A DNA stretch of 64,000 bases from an uncultured Tateyamaria sp. Lineage in GTDB: Bacteria > Pseudomonadota > Alphaproteobacteria > Rhodobacterales > Rhodobacteraceae. The notes below the pieces were generated by a model. That model was not told the origin of the DNA and searched no databases. It worked only from the letters and a program-made list of their open reading frames with translations. The DNA lies in NCBI GenBank assembly GCA_905480645.1, contig CAJQRC010000021.1, forward strand, positions 1-64,000, in the 5' to 3' direction. Numbering within the stretch: position 1 is the stretch's first letter; each line of letters starts with the position of its first letter. Of the stretch, positions 37,930 through 48,452 are shown in pieces. The position numbers and the translations under genes were made by a program.

Positions 37930-38673
37930 TTATCGCCCGCCTGAGATATCTAGTGCTGTTCCAGTAACATAGCTGGCTTTTGAGGATGCGAGCCAAAGGA
38001 TACCTTCAGCAACTTCTTCTGCAGAACCTGCTCTTTGCATTGGTACTTTTGGCCCCAGTAGCTCCGCTCTTTCGGGTTCGCCACCTTTACCATGAATATC
38101 GGTAATGATGACCCCTGGACGCACTGCCACTACACGAATATTGTCACCAGCGACCTCGTCTGAAAGGCCTTTTGTAAAAGTGTCTATGGCTCCTTTTGAT
38201 GCAGCATAATCAACATATTGGTTGCCCGCTCCTAAGCGTGCGGCGGCAGAAGAGATGTTGATTATTACCCCGCCAGTACCTTGAATTTGCATTCTGGATA
38301 CAGCTTCTTTGGCAACTAACATAGCACCAATTACATTAACATTCATTATTCGACTAATTCTGGAGTGATCCATTTCAGTTAGTTTCGCCCGCTTATCAAC
38401 AATGCCTGCATTGTTGATAAGCACATCAATATGTCCAAATTCCGAATCGACAGTCTTAAAGATGTTGTGAATGTCATGTGGGTCGGCAATATCACCTTGG
38501 ACAATTAGGCATTTGCAGCCCATGACTTCAACGTCTTTCTGCACAGCTAACACGTCTTCAAGGCTGGTACGATAATTCAGGATTAAATCATACTCGTGGC
38601 CGGCAAGTCTAGCGCATGCGGCTCCAATTCCTGTCGAAGCTCCTGTAATTAAACAAACAGGGCGTTCGGTCAT
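37930..38673 (-). CDS. SDR family oxidoreductase
   Basis: This is a 247-residue classical short-chain dehydrogenase. The cofactor loop TGASTGIG is near the N-terminus, NNAG follows at about residue 85, and the catalytic Ser and the Tyr-x3-Lys (YAASK) are present. The closing segment VTGTALDISGGR is typical. The cofactor loop ends in Asn-Tyr-Arg after the second strand, suggesting NADP(H) preference. Substrate is unknown. The start MTERPVCLITG at 38673 is preferred over an upstream ATG at 38688. Confidence 0.9.
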   Translation of the reverse strand: MTERPVCLITGASTGIGAACARLAGHEYDLILNYRTSLEDVLAVQKDVEVMGCKCLIVQGDIADPHDIHNIFKTVDSEFGHIDVLINNAGIVDKRAKLTEMDHSRISRIMNVNVIGAMLVAKEAVSRMQIQGTGGVIINISSAAARLGAGNQYVDYAASKGAIDTFTKGLSDEVAGDNIRVVAVRPGVIITDIHGKGGEPERAELLGPKVPMQRAGSAEEVAEGILWLASSKASYVTGTALDISGGR

Positions 38674-38796
38674 TTCTAACTTTTCCATGAGGTATCGTTA
38701 ATTTGCAACCTTTGAAGAGTCAAAGTAAGTTGCGCGAAAATATTCATTTAGATTTCAAGGGAATGTTTTGCTTTGAGGCATATGATTATCGCACAA

Positions 38797-41364
38797 TTAC
38801 AAGTCTCGAATACGAGTGATCATCTCGGTAGTATCGCTACTGAGATTCTTGGTGGTGGCAATCTTATCCAGTTCATTTTTGATTATGGATTGACGCACAC
38901 CATCGTAACGCTTCCAAGTTTGGAACGCTGAACACATTCGAGCAGCAATTTGTGGATTTATTGGATCAAGAATTATCAACCATTCTGCTACCAATGAATA
39001 GCCTGATCCAATTTTGTTATGAAAACCGGCATGATGATTTGATAATGCTCCAATTATGGAACGAAACCGGTTTGGGTTCTTCCAGTTAAATGCACTATGT
39101 CCGGTAAGAGTTTTCGCTTTGCCCGCTGCGTTATCAGGACTGGCTTCCGTCACTTGAAGACTGAACCATTTGTCCATGACAAGTCGGTCATGCTTCCATT
39201 GTTTTTGAAATTTTGTGAGAGCTGCGGTACCTTTTCCGGCGCGAATTAAGTTAGCCAATGCAGCAAGCTGCTGTGTCATGTTATCGGCTTTGTCATATTG
39301 AATTTGGGCTTGCTTGCCTCCGTCCTGCCGTGTCAACAGTGAGAGTGCAGCATTGCCAAGGCTCCGTACGCCGGCTTGATTTGAGTTTGGAATAAAATGG
39401 TCGGTAACTTGGTGGTCCAGATATAGTTTTAAAAGATTGGTAGCCAAATTGTCTGATAATGCTTGTTTAAGTCCATCAATTGCACCCCAAATATTGTCCG
39501 GGTCCGGAGTGTGACCTAGGCGGTGCAGATCAGCAGCTAATTCAGATTGTGATGGCAGCCCTAACATCAAAGATCTATAAGCCGGATCAAGATTTTCATC
39601 GCTTAGCACTGTTGCCATTCCATCAAGCCAAGCAATATCCACTCCACGGCCTTCAGTAATTGTACTTATGAGTGAGTTGCGCGCTAGGCTACGTGCGGCC
39701 TCCCAACGATTGAATGGATCAGTATCATATTTCAGTAAAAACGGATTGTCAGGTGTGTGGTCAAGTATGACAGGGGCTGAAAATCCACGCAAGATTGAGG
39801 GGACGCTTTTGGGGGGTGACTTTACCGTTAAACGATCTCGGTTTTGTTTGAGTATAAAAAGTTGTGTATCAAGTAGTTCTGTTCCATCGGAGCTGATAAG
39901 TCCCCAAAGAATTGGTATTATTTGGGGTTTACCATCAGACTTTGCGTTAGATTGTGTAAAATCAAGCGTCAGTAAGTCATCTTTTTGTTTCATCTTAATC
40001 GAAACAGTTGGTGTGCCCGGCTGGCTATACCAGCGCTGGAATGCAGGCATATCTCCTGCGGTAAAAGCGTTTGATGAAAGAGATTTGGTGTTATCTTCTA
40101 ACACTGTCTCAAAGCAAGCGAGCCATTGTTCGATTGTGCAAGCTTGTCCATCGTGACGATCAAAATAATTCTGCACTGCCTTTTTGTACGCCGTATCACC
40201 GACTAGTATCTTCAGCATACGGATGACCTCCGCACCTTTCTCATACACAGTTGCGGTGTAAAAGTTATTGATTTCTTGAAAGCTTTCTGGACGCACAGGG
40301 TGAGAAAGTGGACCTTGATCTTCGGGAAATTGTTGGGCGCGCAAGTCAATAATATCGTTAATCCTTTTGACTGGTGCGCTACGCATATCGGCTGTAAATT
40401 GACTATCACGAAATACGGTAAGTCCCTCTTTTAAACATAATTGAAACCAGTCACGACAAGTTATCCGGTTGCCTGTCCAATTATGAAAATATTCGTGTGC
40501 TATAATTCCTTCAATTCGTTCGAAGTTCATGTCCGTAGAAGTTTCTGGCGACGCGAGTACCGCGGCGGCATTAAAGATATTGAGGCCTTTATTTTCCATA
40601 GCGCCCATGTTGAAGTCATCAACGGCAACGATGTTAAAAACATCAAGATCATATACGCGACCGTAGATGTTCTCGTCCCATTTCATGCTGTCCTTCAAAG
40701 CTTGCATTGCAAAAGCACATTTATCTTCATCACCGGGTCTAACATAAATTCCAAGCTCAACATTTTTCCCATCTATCGTAGTAAAAGTACTTCGGTGGGT
40801 GACTAACTCACCTGCAACAAGTGCAAATAGGTAGGAAGGTTTTGGCCAAGGATCATGCCATTCCGCCCAGCCTTGACCAGACTTAATCAAGTTTCCGTTT
40901 GATAACAGAGTATTATGAAGGCCATTAATTCTGACTGTAAAAGTACTCATCACATCAGGACGGTCCGCATAATAGGTAATTTTGCGAAACCCTTCTGCTT
41001 CGCATTGAGTGCAGTACATACTATTTGAAAGATAAAGGCCTTCGAGGGAAGTATTAGCAGCAGGATTGATTTGAACTTCACATTCCCAAGTAAACGGTTC
41101 CGATGGGACTGCACAGGTTAAACCCACTTTTGTAAGTAGTGGTATAACTTTTTCCCCGTTGATTTTAGCGGAGATGAGTGACAAATCTTCTCCATGAAGA
41201 AAGAAAGTACTATTTGGAGATTTAAGATCTGTTGAAAAACGGATGCGTGAGTATACACGAGTGGCGTTAGGAGCCAGGTCAAAGGTTAAATGTACGTCTT
41301 CAATATGGTACCCGAAGGGTGTGTAATCGTTGAGGTACATTGTCTTAGGACTTGCTTCACACAT
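38797..41364 (-). CDS. pepN: Aminopeptidase N (M1 family)
   Basis: This is an 855-residue zinc aminopeptidase that releases N-terminal residues from peptides in the cytoplasm. The exopeptidase motif GAMENKGLNIF and the zinc site HEYFHNWTGNRITCRDWFQLCLKEGLTVF (HExxH-x18-E) are intact. A Ca-type DUF3458 Ig-like domain and a helical C-terminal domain follow, as in E. coli PepN. It is divergent from the photolyase gene. Confidence 0.96.
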   Translation of the reverse strand: MCEASPKTMYLNDYTPFGYHIEDVHLTFDLAPNATRVYSRIRFSTDLKSPNSTFFLHGEDLSLISAKINGEKVIPLLTKVGLTCAVPSEPFTWECEVQINPAANTSLEGLYLSNSMYCTQCEAEGFRKITYYADRPDVMSTFTVRINGLHNTLLSNGNLIKSGQGWAEWHDPWPKPSYLFALVAGELVTHRSTFTTIDGKNVELGIYVRPGDEDKCAFAMQALKDSMKWDENIYGRVYDLDVFNIVAVDDFNMGAMENKGLNIFNAAAVLASPETSTDMNFERIEGIIAHEYFHNWTGNRITCRDWFQLCLKEGLTVFRDSQFTADMRSAPVKRINDIIDLRAQQFPEDQGPLSHPVRPESFQEINNFYTATVYEKGAEVIRMLKILVGDTAYKKAVQNYFDRHDGQACTIEQWLACFETVLEDNTKSLSSNAFTAGDMPAFQRWYSQPGTPTVSIKMKQKDDLLTLDFTQSNAKSDGKPQIIPILWGLISSDGTELLDTQLFILKQNRDRLTVKSPPKSVPSILRGFSAPVILDHTPDNPFLLKYDTDPFNRWEAARSLARNSLISTITEGRGVDIAWLDGMATVLSDENLDPAYRSLMLGLPSQSELAADLHRLGHTPDPDNIWGAIDGLKQALSDNLATNLLKLYLDHQVTDHFIPNSNQAGVRSLGNAALSLLTRQDGGKQAQIQYDKADNMTQQLAALANLIRAGKGTAALTKFQKQWKHDRLVMDKWFSLQVTEASPDNAAGKAKTLTGHSAFNWKNPNRFRSIIGALSNHHAGFHNKIGSGYSLVAEWLIILDPINPQIAARMCSAFQTWKRYDGVRQSIIKNELDKIATTKNLSSDTTEMITRIRDL

Positions 41365-41552
41365 GGGTATGGCTTGCCTTATCTGGAAATTTTCTACGCA
41401 AATATTAAGCCGATGTTAATGAGGTCGCAAGATCAGTAGACAGTTTATAGTTTTTAAAAATTATTTAAAATTTTTCTAAATTACCCAACATTTTTAATAG
41501 GAAGTGATACTTTTCCGTTGTGTTGTCCTTAAGTCGCGCTAGCTCGAACATA

Positions 41553-43079
41553 ATGAATTGTTTGGTTTGGTTCAAACGTGATCTCAGAGTTACCGATCAT
41601 ACACCCTTGGCTGCAGCGGCGGCTCGAGGATCGGTATTGCCATTATACGTTTTTGAACCAAAATATTGGGAACTGCCAGATGTATCCAAGCGTCAATTTG
41701 ATTTTGTCAATGAGAGCGTATCAGACTTAGCTGAAAATTTGCGTGATTTAGGAATTCCACTGGTATTGCGAGTAGGCAATGTAGTTGATGTCCTGTCTGA
41801 TATTAAATCAAATGCACCGTTTGATCAAATTGTGAGCCATGAGGAAACGGGCAATTCTTGGACTTTTAATCGCGATAATGAAGTCGCGATGTGGTGTCGC
41901 GCCAATGCGGTCAGGTGGGAAGAATTTTCGCAGTCTGGGGTTGTGCGAAGACTCAACGGTCGTGATGGATGGGCGGCTCAACGGAAAAATTTTATGCTTA
42001 AGGAAGTGGTGCAAATACCGTCTATTTTGAAAGGTCCAAACTTAAAGTCTGACCCACAGCCAAATATAAAAATAAATGATTCATGTCCACAACGACAAAT
42101 TGGTGGCCGCAAAATAGGTTTGTCTATTTTAGGCTCCTTTTTGAAAAGTCGTGGACAAACTTATCGTAAGGATATGTCTTCCCCCGATACGGGTGAGGCG
42201 GTCTGTTCAAGAATATCCCCATATTTAACATATGGCTGTCTTAGCCCCCGTGAAGTTGTTCAAGTAACTTCGATACGCCAGCGGGAAGTTAGGGGAACCC
42301 GAGATGGTTGGGTAGGTTCGCTTAAGTCCTTTCAGGCAAGGTTAGCATGGCGTGATCATTTTATTCAAAAACTCGAAGATCAACCCACTCTTGAACATTG
42401 TTGTTTGCATTCTGCATACGAAGGGTTGCGTCCTATTGAACCGAACAGCACGACGCTTGCGGCGTGGCAATCTGGCGAAACTGGAATACCCTTTGTGGAT
42501 GCCTGTATGCGATTTCTAAATTCAACAGGCTGGCTGAATTTTCGAATGCGATCAATGTTAATGGCAGTAGCTTCTTATCACCTTTGGCTGGATTGGCGCG
42601 TAACGGGGCTGCACCTTGCTCAAAAGTTTACTGACTTTGAACCTGGTATCCACTGGCCTCAGGTGCAAATGCAATCGGGGACGACTGGCATGAATACTGT
42701 ACGTATTTACAATCCTATTAAACAAGGGTTGGATCAGGATCCAACGGGTATTTTTACGCGCCGTTGGGTGCCCGAGTTAACTGCTGTGCCAAATTTGTAT
42801 CTTCAGGAGCCTTGGCGTTGGACAGGTGCAAATCAGGTTCTTGGCCACTCGTATCCGATGCCGATAGTAGATGTCGCGCTTTCTGCACGCGCGGCACGCG
42901 AAAAAGTTTGGGCTCTACGGAGAGGAAATGAATTTAATTTTGAAGCCTCTAAAATAATTAAAAAGCATGCTAGCCGTAAAGATTCACAGCGGTATTTTGT
43001 AAGAGATAAAAATATCAAATCAGGAAAAAAATCTGCAAAGCTTTCACAAAACGTAAGACAGCTAGGCTTTGATTTCTAA
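41553..43079 (+). CDS. Cryptochrome/deoxyribodipyrimidine photolyase
   Basis: This is a 508-residue photolyase-superfamily protein that uses blue light and FAD to split pyrimidine dimers, or acts as a light sensor. The N-terminal Rossmann domain begins CLVWFKRDLRVTDH. The FAD region includes SRISPYLTYGCLSPREV, and the C-terminal part includes TGIPFVDACMRFLNSTGWLNFRMRSMLMA and FEPGIHWPQVQMQSGTTGMN. The start at 41553 is chosen because homologs begin close to CLVWFKRDLR; a longer form from 41520 is possible. The overlapping DUF2256 gene fits a photolyase operon. Confidence 0.93.
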   Translation: MNCLVWFKRDLRVTDHTPLAAAAARGSVLPLYVFEPKYWELPDVSKRQFDFVNESVSDLAENLRDLGIPLVLRVGNVVDVLSDIKSNAPFDQIVSHEETGNSWTFNRDNEVAMWCRANAVRWEEFSQSGVVRRLNGRDGWAAQRKNFMLKEVVQIPSILKGPNLKSDPQPNIKINDSCPQRQIGGRKIGLSILGSFLKSRGQTYRKDMSSPDTGEAVCSRISPYLTYGCLSPREVVQVTSIRQREVRGTRDGWVGSLKSFQARLAWRDHFIQKLEDQPTLEHCCLHSAYEGLRPIEPNSTTLAAWQSGETGIPFVDACMRFLNSTGWLNFRMRSMLMAVASYHLWLDWRVTGLHLAQKFTDFEPGIHWPQVQMQSGTTGMNTVRIYNPIKQGLDQDPTGIFTRRWVPELTAVPNLYLQEPWRWTGANQVLGHSYPMPIVDVALSARAAREKVWALRRGNEFNFEASKIIKKHASRKDSQRYFVRDKNIKSGKKSAKLSQNVRQLGFDF

Positions 43080-43234
43080 TGGGGCATATGCGTAAAAAAA
43101 TAGATTTTCCCCAGAAAATTTGTGTAACCTGTGGGCGTCCATTTCTTTGGCGTAAAAAATGGGCAAAGGTATGGGAAAATGTGAAATATTGTTCTGAGCG
43201 GTGTCGTCATGCAACAAAGATTTCGCGGCGGTAA
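43079..43234 (+). CDS. DUF2256 small zinc-finger-like protein
   Basis: This is a 51-residue protein, MGHMRKKIDFPQKICVTCG and so on, with a CVTCG pair, the WRKKWAKVWENVKYC core and CSERCR, giving a four-Cys C-x2-C...C-x3-C pattern. This is the DUF2256 family, often next to photolyase genes. The first ATG overlaps the photolyase stop by one base (TAATG); a second ATG at 43088 is the alternative start. Function is unknown, but coupling to the photolyase suggests a shared role. Confidence 0.85.
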   Translation: MGHMRKKIDFPQKICVTCGRPFLWRKKWAKVWENVKYCSERCRHATKISRR

Positions 43235-43347
43235 TATAGATAAAAATGGATCATAGACGTGGATGAAACGGTTTGCTGATCTTCTGCCTTACAATAAAAT
43301 AAAAATCTATAAAATTTGGTAAACTTTCATATCAATGTTGTTTACCG

Positions 43348-43391
43348 CACTAGGTCATTACACTAGTGGTGCCTCTACAAATGGTTAGAGG
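43348..43391 (+). promoter_or_regulatory. Tandem hairpins in the glcB leader
   Basis: CACTAG (43348-43353) pairs with CTAGTG (43363-43368), and CCTCTA (43372-43377) pairs with TAGAGG (43386-43391). The second stem contains AGAGG, the only Shine-Dalgarno-like sequence before the glcB ATG at 43405. This arrangement could mask translation initiation. It is not a riboswitch class I recognise. Confidence 0.4.
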
Positions 43392-43404
43392 ATGTTGACT
43401 TTAA

Positions 43405-45567
43405 ATGACGATTTATGTGAAACGGTGCAAATTGCAGGTAGCTTCTTCCTTAGCCGATTTTGTCGAAGCAAAAGTACTTCCTGGCATTGGTATTTTACCA
43501 GCAGATTTTTGGCTTGGATTTTCAAAAATGATTGAAGATTTCGGTCCCACAAACAAAGCTTTGTTAGCTGAGCGCAAAAAACTGCAGCTGGAAATTGATG
43601 CTTGGCATGTTGCTAATCGAGCGGTTGGGTTCGATGCCGCTTCCTACCAAAGTTTTTTGTATGAAATTGGATATTTGTTACCAGAAGGATCTAATTTTTT
43701 AATAGAAACGGATAATGTTGATCCTGAGATAGCAAAAATCCCTGGTCCTCAGTTGGTTGTCCCCGTTATGAATGCAAGATTTGCTTTGAACGCCGCTAAT
43801 GCGCGCTGGGGAAGCCTTTATGATGCTTTGTATGGTACTGATGCTATTGGTGAATTGCCGAAAGAAAAAGGATACGATGCTGAGCGAGGTCAGCGCGTTG
43901 TTTCGTGGGCTAAAGACTTTCTCGATGTCGCCCTGCCTTTATCCGGAGCTAATTGGTCTGACGTGACCAGCCTCAGTGTCGAAGATAACGCGCTCATTTT
44001 AAAGATTAATGGACAGCTGTCAGGTTTGTTAAATCCTCTACAGTATGAGGGCTACCGTACAAATGGTATAAAAAGGTATTTCCTTTTTAGAAACAATGGC
44101 CTTGGCATAGAAATTGCAACTGACCCCAACAATCAGATTGGGCGAACTGATGCCGCAAGCATTGCAGATGTAAACCTTGAATCAGCCGTATCAACTATTA
44201 TGGACTGCGAAGATAGCATTGCTGCAGTTGATGCGGAAGACAAAGTACTCGCTTACAGTAACTGGCTTGGTCTGATGAAAGGTGATTTGGAAGAAAGTTT
44301 TGAAAAAGACGGCAAGATTGTGGAACGTAATTTAAATAGTGATACAACTTTTACTAGTCCGGATGGTTCACTTTTTTCTGTTAAGTGTCGAAGCCTGATG
44401 CTGGTACGAAATGTTGGCCACTTGATGACTAACGCTGCTGTTCTGGATCACAACAATCAGGAGGTCGGTGAAGGTTTAATAGATTCAATTATGACAACAC
44501 TTATTGCAATGTACGATTTGCAAAAATCTCAAGGGTTGCGGAACTCCGTTAACGGTTCGGTTTATGTTGTTAAGCCCAAGATGCATGGACCGGCTGAAGT
44601 TGCGTTTGCAGATCAAATATTTACTAGGGTCGAAGTAATACTGGGATTGCCTTTAAATACTGTAAAACTGGGTATTATGGATGAGGAGCGCCGGACTAGT
44701 GCTAACCTGAAAAATTGCATTCGTGCAGCCAAGTCTCGCATAGCTTTTATTAATACAGGTTTCTTGGATCGCACTGGCGATGAAATTCATACGGCTATGG
44801 AGGCAGGCCAAATGATACCAAAGGCCGAAATGAAAAGTGCTAAATGGATTGTTGCCTATGAGGATAGAAATGTTGATATAGGCTTGGAGTGCGGCCTTTA
44901 TGGAAGGGCCCAGATTGGTAAGGGTATGTGGGCGATGCCTGACCTAATGGCAGATATGCTCAAGGAGAAAGTTGGCCACCCTGAGGCGGGTGCTAATTGC
45001 GCTTGGGTACCGTCGCCTACTGCGGCAACACTGCATGCTACACACTATCATCAGGTAGACGTTTTGGCTCGCCAGGTTGAGCTTGTGGCGGGTAGTTCTC
45101 GCGGCACATTGGCCGACCTGCTCACAATTCCTATCGCGGGAGAAAGAAACTTTTCTTCTGAGGAGATAGTATTTGAACTGGAGAACAATGCTCAAGGGAT
45201 TTTGGGTTATGTTGTTCGTTGGATTGACCAAGGTATCGGTTGTTCCAAAGTTCCAGACATCAATAATGTCGGCCTTATGGAAGACCGTGCTACCTGTCGT
45301 ATCAGCGCTCAAGCCCTAACCAATTGGTTGCATCACGGAGTGGTTAACGAAAATCAAGTTTTGGAGGCATTTAAAAAGATGGCGGCCATTGTGGACAAGC
45401 AGAATTCGAGCGATCCAACATATATTGCCATGGCACCAAATTTTGACGGTATCGCTTTTAAGGCGGCATGTGACTTAGTCTTTACTGGTAGAGTACAACC
45501 TTCTGGTTATACTGAGCCAGTATTGCATGCCCGTCGGTTAGAATTTAAGAATAATCATTTTAGTTAG
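43405..45567 (+). CDS. glcB: Malate synthase G
   Basis: Malate synthase G condenses glyoxylate with acetyl-CoA to malate, the second step of the glyoxylate shunt and the entry for glycolate-derived glyoxylate. The 720-residue length is normal for the G isoform. Characteristic segments are [20 protein letters not shown] near residue 130, the catalytic region [19 protein letters not shown], and GLNFIN-equivalent and [12 protein letters not shown] sequences; the C-terminal region begins near [19 protein letters not shown]. No aceA is in the window. Two hairpins lie in its leader. Confidence 0.97.
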   Translation: MTIYVKRCKLQVASSLADFVEAKVLPGIGILPADFWLGFSKMIEDFGPTNKALLAERKKLQLEIDAWHVANRAVGFDAASYQSFLYEIGYLLPEGSNFLIETDNVDPEIAKIPGPQLVVPVMNARFALNAANARWGSLYDALYGTDAIGELPKEKGYDAERGQRVVSWAKDFLDVALPLSGANWSDVTSLSVEDNALILKINGQLSGLLNPLQYEGYRTNGIKRYFLFRNNGLGIEIATDPNNQIGRTDAASIADVNLESAVSTIMDCEDSIAAVDAEDKVLAYSNWLGLMKGDLEESFEKDGKIVERNLNSDTTFTSPDGSLFSVKCRSLMLVRNVGHLMTNAAVLDHNNQEVGEGLIDSIMTTLIAMYDLQKSQGLRNSVNGSVYVVKPKMHGPAEVAFADQIFTRVEVILGLPLNTVKLGIMDEERRTSANLKNCIRAAKSRIAFINTGFLDRTGDEIHTAMEAGQMIPKAEMKSAKWIVAYEDRNVDIGLECGLYGRAQIGKGMWAMPDLMADMLKEKVGHPEAGANCAWVPSPTAATLHATHYHQVDVLARQVELVAGSSRGTLADLLTIPIAGERNFSSEEIVFELENNAQGILGYVVRWIDQGIGCSKVPDINNVGLMEDRATCRISAQALTNWLHHGVVNENQVLEAFKKMAAIVDKQNSSDPTYIAMAPNFDGIAFKAACDLVFTGRVQPSGYTEPVLHARRLEFKNNHFS

Positions 45568-45940
45568 CTGTCACTATTTTGATATTTAAATTGTGGGTCT
45601 TTTGGAATGGCTTATATAATTGCAATATTAATGCTGAGATTAAAAATTATGAATTTTTGAACTGATCAAATACTATTTTTTGGGGTTTTCTTAGTGATAG
45701 CATTGATCGAAAAACTACTGAATAATTTCATCGAAGGTCATGCCGTTCCATCTGATATATATTGAATTACTTTTTAAATTACTTCTTTTACTTGTCTCTC
45801 TATCTCAACGAAGTTTGCAGAAATGGAGGTTTGCAGAAATGCTGTCCTGTGGACTTCTACTAAGTTTTCGGGATTATAGCCAAAATGTGGGAAGCTTTCA
45901 CGCAGCCATGGCTGTGATTGTGGCGAAATAGAGTTGTTAT
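45568..45940. other. Intergenic region with a short direct repeat
   Basis: No gene is supported. GTTTGCAGAAATG occurs twice, at 45813-45825 and 45829-45841 (16-bp period). The region probably carries the promoter of the downstream hydrolase gene, whose ATG at 45941 follows GAGTTGTTAT without a clear ribosome site. Confidence 0.45.
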
Positions 45941-46699
45941 ATGGTCCGTCCAATTATTGGTATTATTTCAAATCATCATATCATTAGTGAGACCTATGCT
46001 GTGCAGGCAGTTGGTTCGATAAACGTTTCTGCTGTCGCTGAAGTTGCTCAAGGTTTACCACTTTTGGTGCCGGCCCTACCTGACATGGTACGAATTCCCG
46101 ATTTAATCGACCAATGTGCCGGATTTGTCTTCACAGGTGGACGAGCTAACGTACATCCTCAGGAATACGGTGAAAAACCTACGCCCGCACATGGTGAATT
46201 TGATCGCGATCGAGACCGAATTACACTTCCGTTGATCCAAGCTCTAGTAGAGCGTGGTCAGCCATTTTTGGGTATTTGTCGGGGGTTTCAAGAAGTAAAC
46301 GTGGCCATGGGCGGTACGCTTTATCCGGAAATACGGGACTTACCGGGTCGGGAGAACCACCGCATGCCACCCGATGGTACCCTTGAGGAGAAGTTTGCGT
46401 TACGTCATGAAGTGAGGTTTTCGCAGGATGGAATTTTTCATCGTTTGATTGGAAATCAAACAGTGCTCACAAACACATTGCATGGTCAAGGTATCAAGAG
46501 TACCGGTCCTCGCATCGTTGTTGATGGCTATGCGTCAGACGGAACGCCAGAAGCCTTATATATTGATGGTGCACCAGGTTTTACCTTGTCTGTTCAATGG
46601 CATCCTGAATGGAATGCTGAAAATGATACTGTGTCGCGTCCGCTGTTCGAGGCGTTTGGCATTGCCTGTCGTGAGTGGGTCAATAGGGACAGTTTGTAA
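45941..46699 (+). CDS. Gamma-glutamyl-gamma-aminobutyrate hydrolase-like (peptidase C26)
   Basis: This is a 252-residue class-I glutamine amidotransferase-like hydrolase of the PuuD/peptidase C26 group. The nucleophile Cys lies in FLGICRGFQEVNVAMGG and the catalytic His in SVQWHPEWNAEN. The VFTGGRANVHPQEYG segment is typical of PuuD. Members hydrolyse gamma-glutamylated amines, for example in putrescine breakdown; the actual substrate here is not shown. No polyamine genes are adjacent. Confidence 0.9.
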   Translation: MVRPIIGIISNHHIISETYAVQAVGSINVSAVAEVAQGLPLLVPALPDMVRIPDLIDQCAGFVFTGGRANVHPQEYGEKPTPAHGEFDRDRDRITLPLIQALVERGQPFLGICRGFQEVNVAMGGTLYPEIRDLPGRENHRMPPDGTLEEKFALRHEVRFSQDGIFHRLIGNQTVLTNTLHGQGIKSTGPRIVVDGYASDGTPEALYIDGAPGFTLSVQWHPEWNAENDTVSRPLFEAFGIACREWVNRDSL

Positions 46700-47070
46700 A
46701 ATTTATTGAACAGCGAGGATAAAAGTGAAGGCGATTTGTTTATATTTCAGGGCAAATGATTGCTGAGTTTATATTAGCTTATATTCAGTAAACAATAGCA
46801 GATTTGAACAGAATAGTTTAACTTGATCAACTGTATTTATCGTCAATATTTTAGATATCGAGCTTATACTTGATTGCTAAGTGAACTTACGCCTGCGTCC
46901 GATACCGTGCTTGATTGGCGGCTTAATTTGGCTCGTAATATTTATCAGAATCTTCAAATTGATCTAACAAGTATTTAATATCAAATTGTAAATTGCTCAG
47001 CATTGTATAAATGCTAATGAAAGCTGACTAACATAAAACCTATTTCTTTGGATATTTAAACTGATATAAA
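46700..47070. other. Intergenic region, nothing recognised
   Basis: This is AT-rich DNA between two convergent genes, the amidotransferase-like hydrolase on + and the SDR on -. I see no ORF and no clear terminator. Confidence 0.4.
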
Positions 47071-47838
47071 TCACGTAGTTTGCCCACCAGAAATTTGAAT
47101 GGATTGACCATTAATACTTTGGGATCCATTTCCAACTAGCCACAATGCGGCAGCGGCAACTTCTTCGACCTCAAGCAGACGTTTGTGTTGATTCCCATTC
47201 ACCATTAGCTGACGTGCTGCATCGGGGGTCATTCCTGTTCTGGAAGCGATAGTTGCTTGGTTACGCGTTACGATAGAGGTATCGACATAGCCTGGGCAGA
47301 GAGCGTTGAATGTGTATGGCTGCCCCATATAATCTTCGCTCAATGATCGTATCAGACCAATTAATCCATGTTTGGACGCCGAATACGCTGCGGCGCCCGG
47401 TAATCCGCGTAAACCCGCTATTGATGAGACGCCAATAACCCTACCCCATTCGGTTGTTCGCATGCTCTGCAAGCATTCTCTAATTGTTAAAAAAGCACCA
47501 TCCAAATTTGTGGACATAATATTGCGCCAAAACTCCATATTGGTTTTATGCAAGCTTCCACCTTCAGCGATGCCTGCATTGGGAACGCAAACTTGAATTG
47601 GTCCGCGTGCAGAAACAGCCGCAGCTATTACGTTACAAACCGAGCTTTCATCACGAACATCCATGGCTTGACCAAATATGCCTAAGTCCGATATATTATC
47701 TAGGACTTCTTGCCTGCGTCCTGTAATTGTAACGACTGCGCCCTCAGCGGCAAAAGCTTGAGCAATAGCAAGCCCTATACCTGTTCCGCCACCTGTTACT
47801 AAAGCATGTTTGCCAGCAAGTATTTGTGCTGAAGTCAT
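47071..47838 (-). CDS. SDR family oxidoreductase
   Basis: This is a 255-residue short-chain dehydrogenase. The NAD(P) loop TGGGTGIG, VPNAG in place of the usual NNAG, the active-site Ser (VSSIAG) and Tyr-x3-Lys (YSASK) are present, as is a C-terminal INGQSIQISGGQT. It resembles 3-hydroxybutyrate or 3-hydroxyacyl dehydrogenases, but no substrate can be assigned. The ATG at 47838 (MTSAQILAGKHALVTGG) follows AAAGGATA; a start at 47853 is possible. Confidence 0.88.
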   Translation of the reverse strand: MTSAQILAGKHALVTGGGTGIGLAIAQAFAAEGAVVTITGRRQEVLDNISDLGIFGQAMDVRDESSVCNVIAAAVSARGPIQVCVPNAGIAEGGSLHKTNMEFWRNIMSTNLDGAFLTIRECLQSMRTTEWGRVIGVSSIAGLRGLPGAAAYSASKHGLIGLIRSLSEDYMGQPYTFNALCPGYVDTSIVTRNQATIASRTGMTPDAARQLMVNGNQHKRLLEVEEVAAAALWLVGNGSQSINGQSIQISGGQTT

Positions 47839-48452
47839 AAAATATCCTTTCATTGTCAGTACTAGGAAAGGCTGATAAAAAAGTTTTTTAATGTAATTAT
47901 GTTAAGGCAGTCACTCAGCCATTGAAAAACCTGCATAAAGGAGCAACATTTAAAGTGCTATTAACTTTTTTCTAATAAATTTCTTAGGGCAGGTTCAACA
48001 CTGCACTCAGGGTCTCGGTAATGGTAAAATTTCCGGCATAGTTAAACATGCTGTTTCAAAGTATCGCTTAGTTTTGGTCTGTTTTACAGATTACCAAATT
48101 TGATAAATTCATAAATTTTCTATTTCGACGCCACTGCTTATTATTTAACTGAATTCTAGCATCAACACACTCTTTAATCACAATTACGGCTAAAGACTTA
48201 TATTAATAAAATTATTTAAGTATCATATTTGTTTATACCCGATGTAGTTTTGTATTCATCCGTGATAAGATAAATAAGTAGTTTTTCCCCTTCTGGTAAC
48301 AGGATGCATTAATTTGGCTGCGCTTCTGTGTCACAGCAACTAGGCATGGATGGACTTCTTGTAAAATATGGATTGCGAATGTATTAAACAATTTGCAAAA
48401 TATAACTATGATGACTTCTAGATTAGCTATTTGAGACGGGGGAGTGGTTCCT
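47839..48452. other. Divergent intergenic region upstream of pntA
   Basis: About 600 bp without a supported ORF lie between the minus-strand SDR and pntA. The DNA is AT-rich. A ribosome site GGGGGAG is visible at 48438-48444 before pntA. Possible promoter elements (TTGCGA near 48374) have no convincing -10. Confidence 0.4.

Noticed and set aside
45813-45841. Two copies of GTTTGCAGAAATG as a possible CRISPR or iteron
   Set aside because: There are only two copies with 3 nt between them, no further units and no replication or cas genes nearby.
45740-45931. 63-codon hydrophobic open frame before the C26 hydrolase gene
   Set aside because: Its composition is driven by AT-rich DNA and an internal direct repeat, with no ribosome site.
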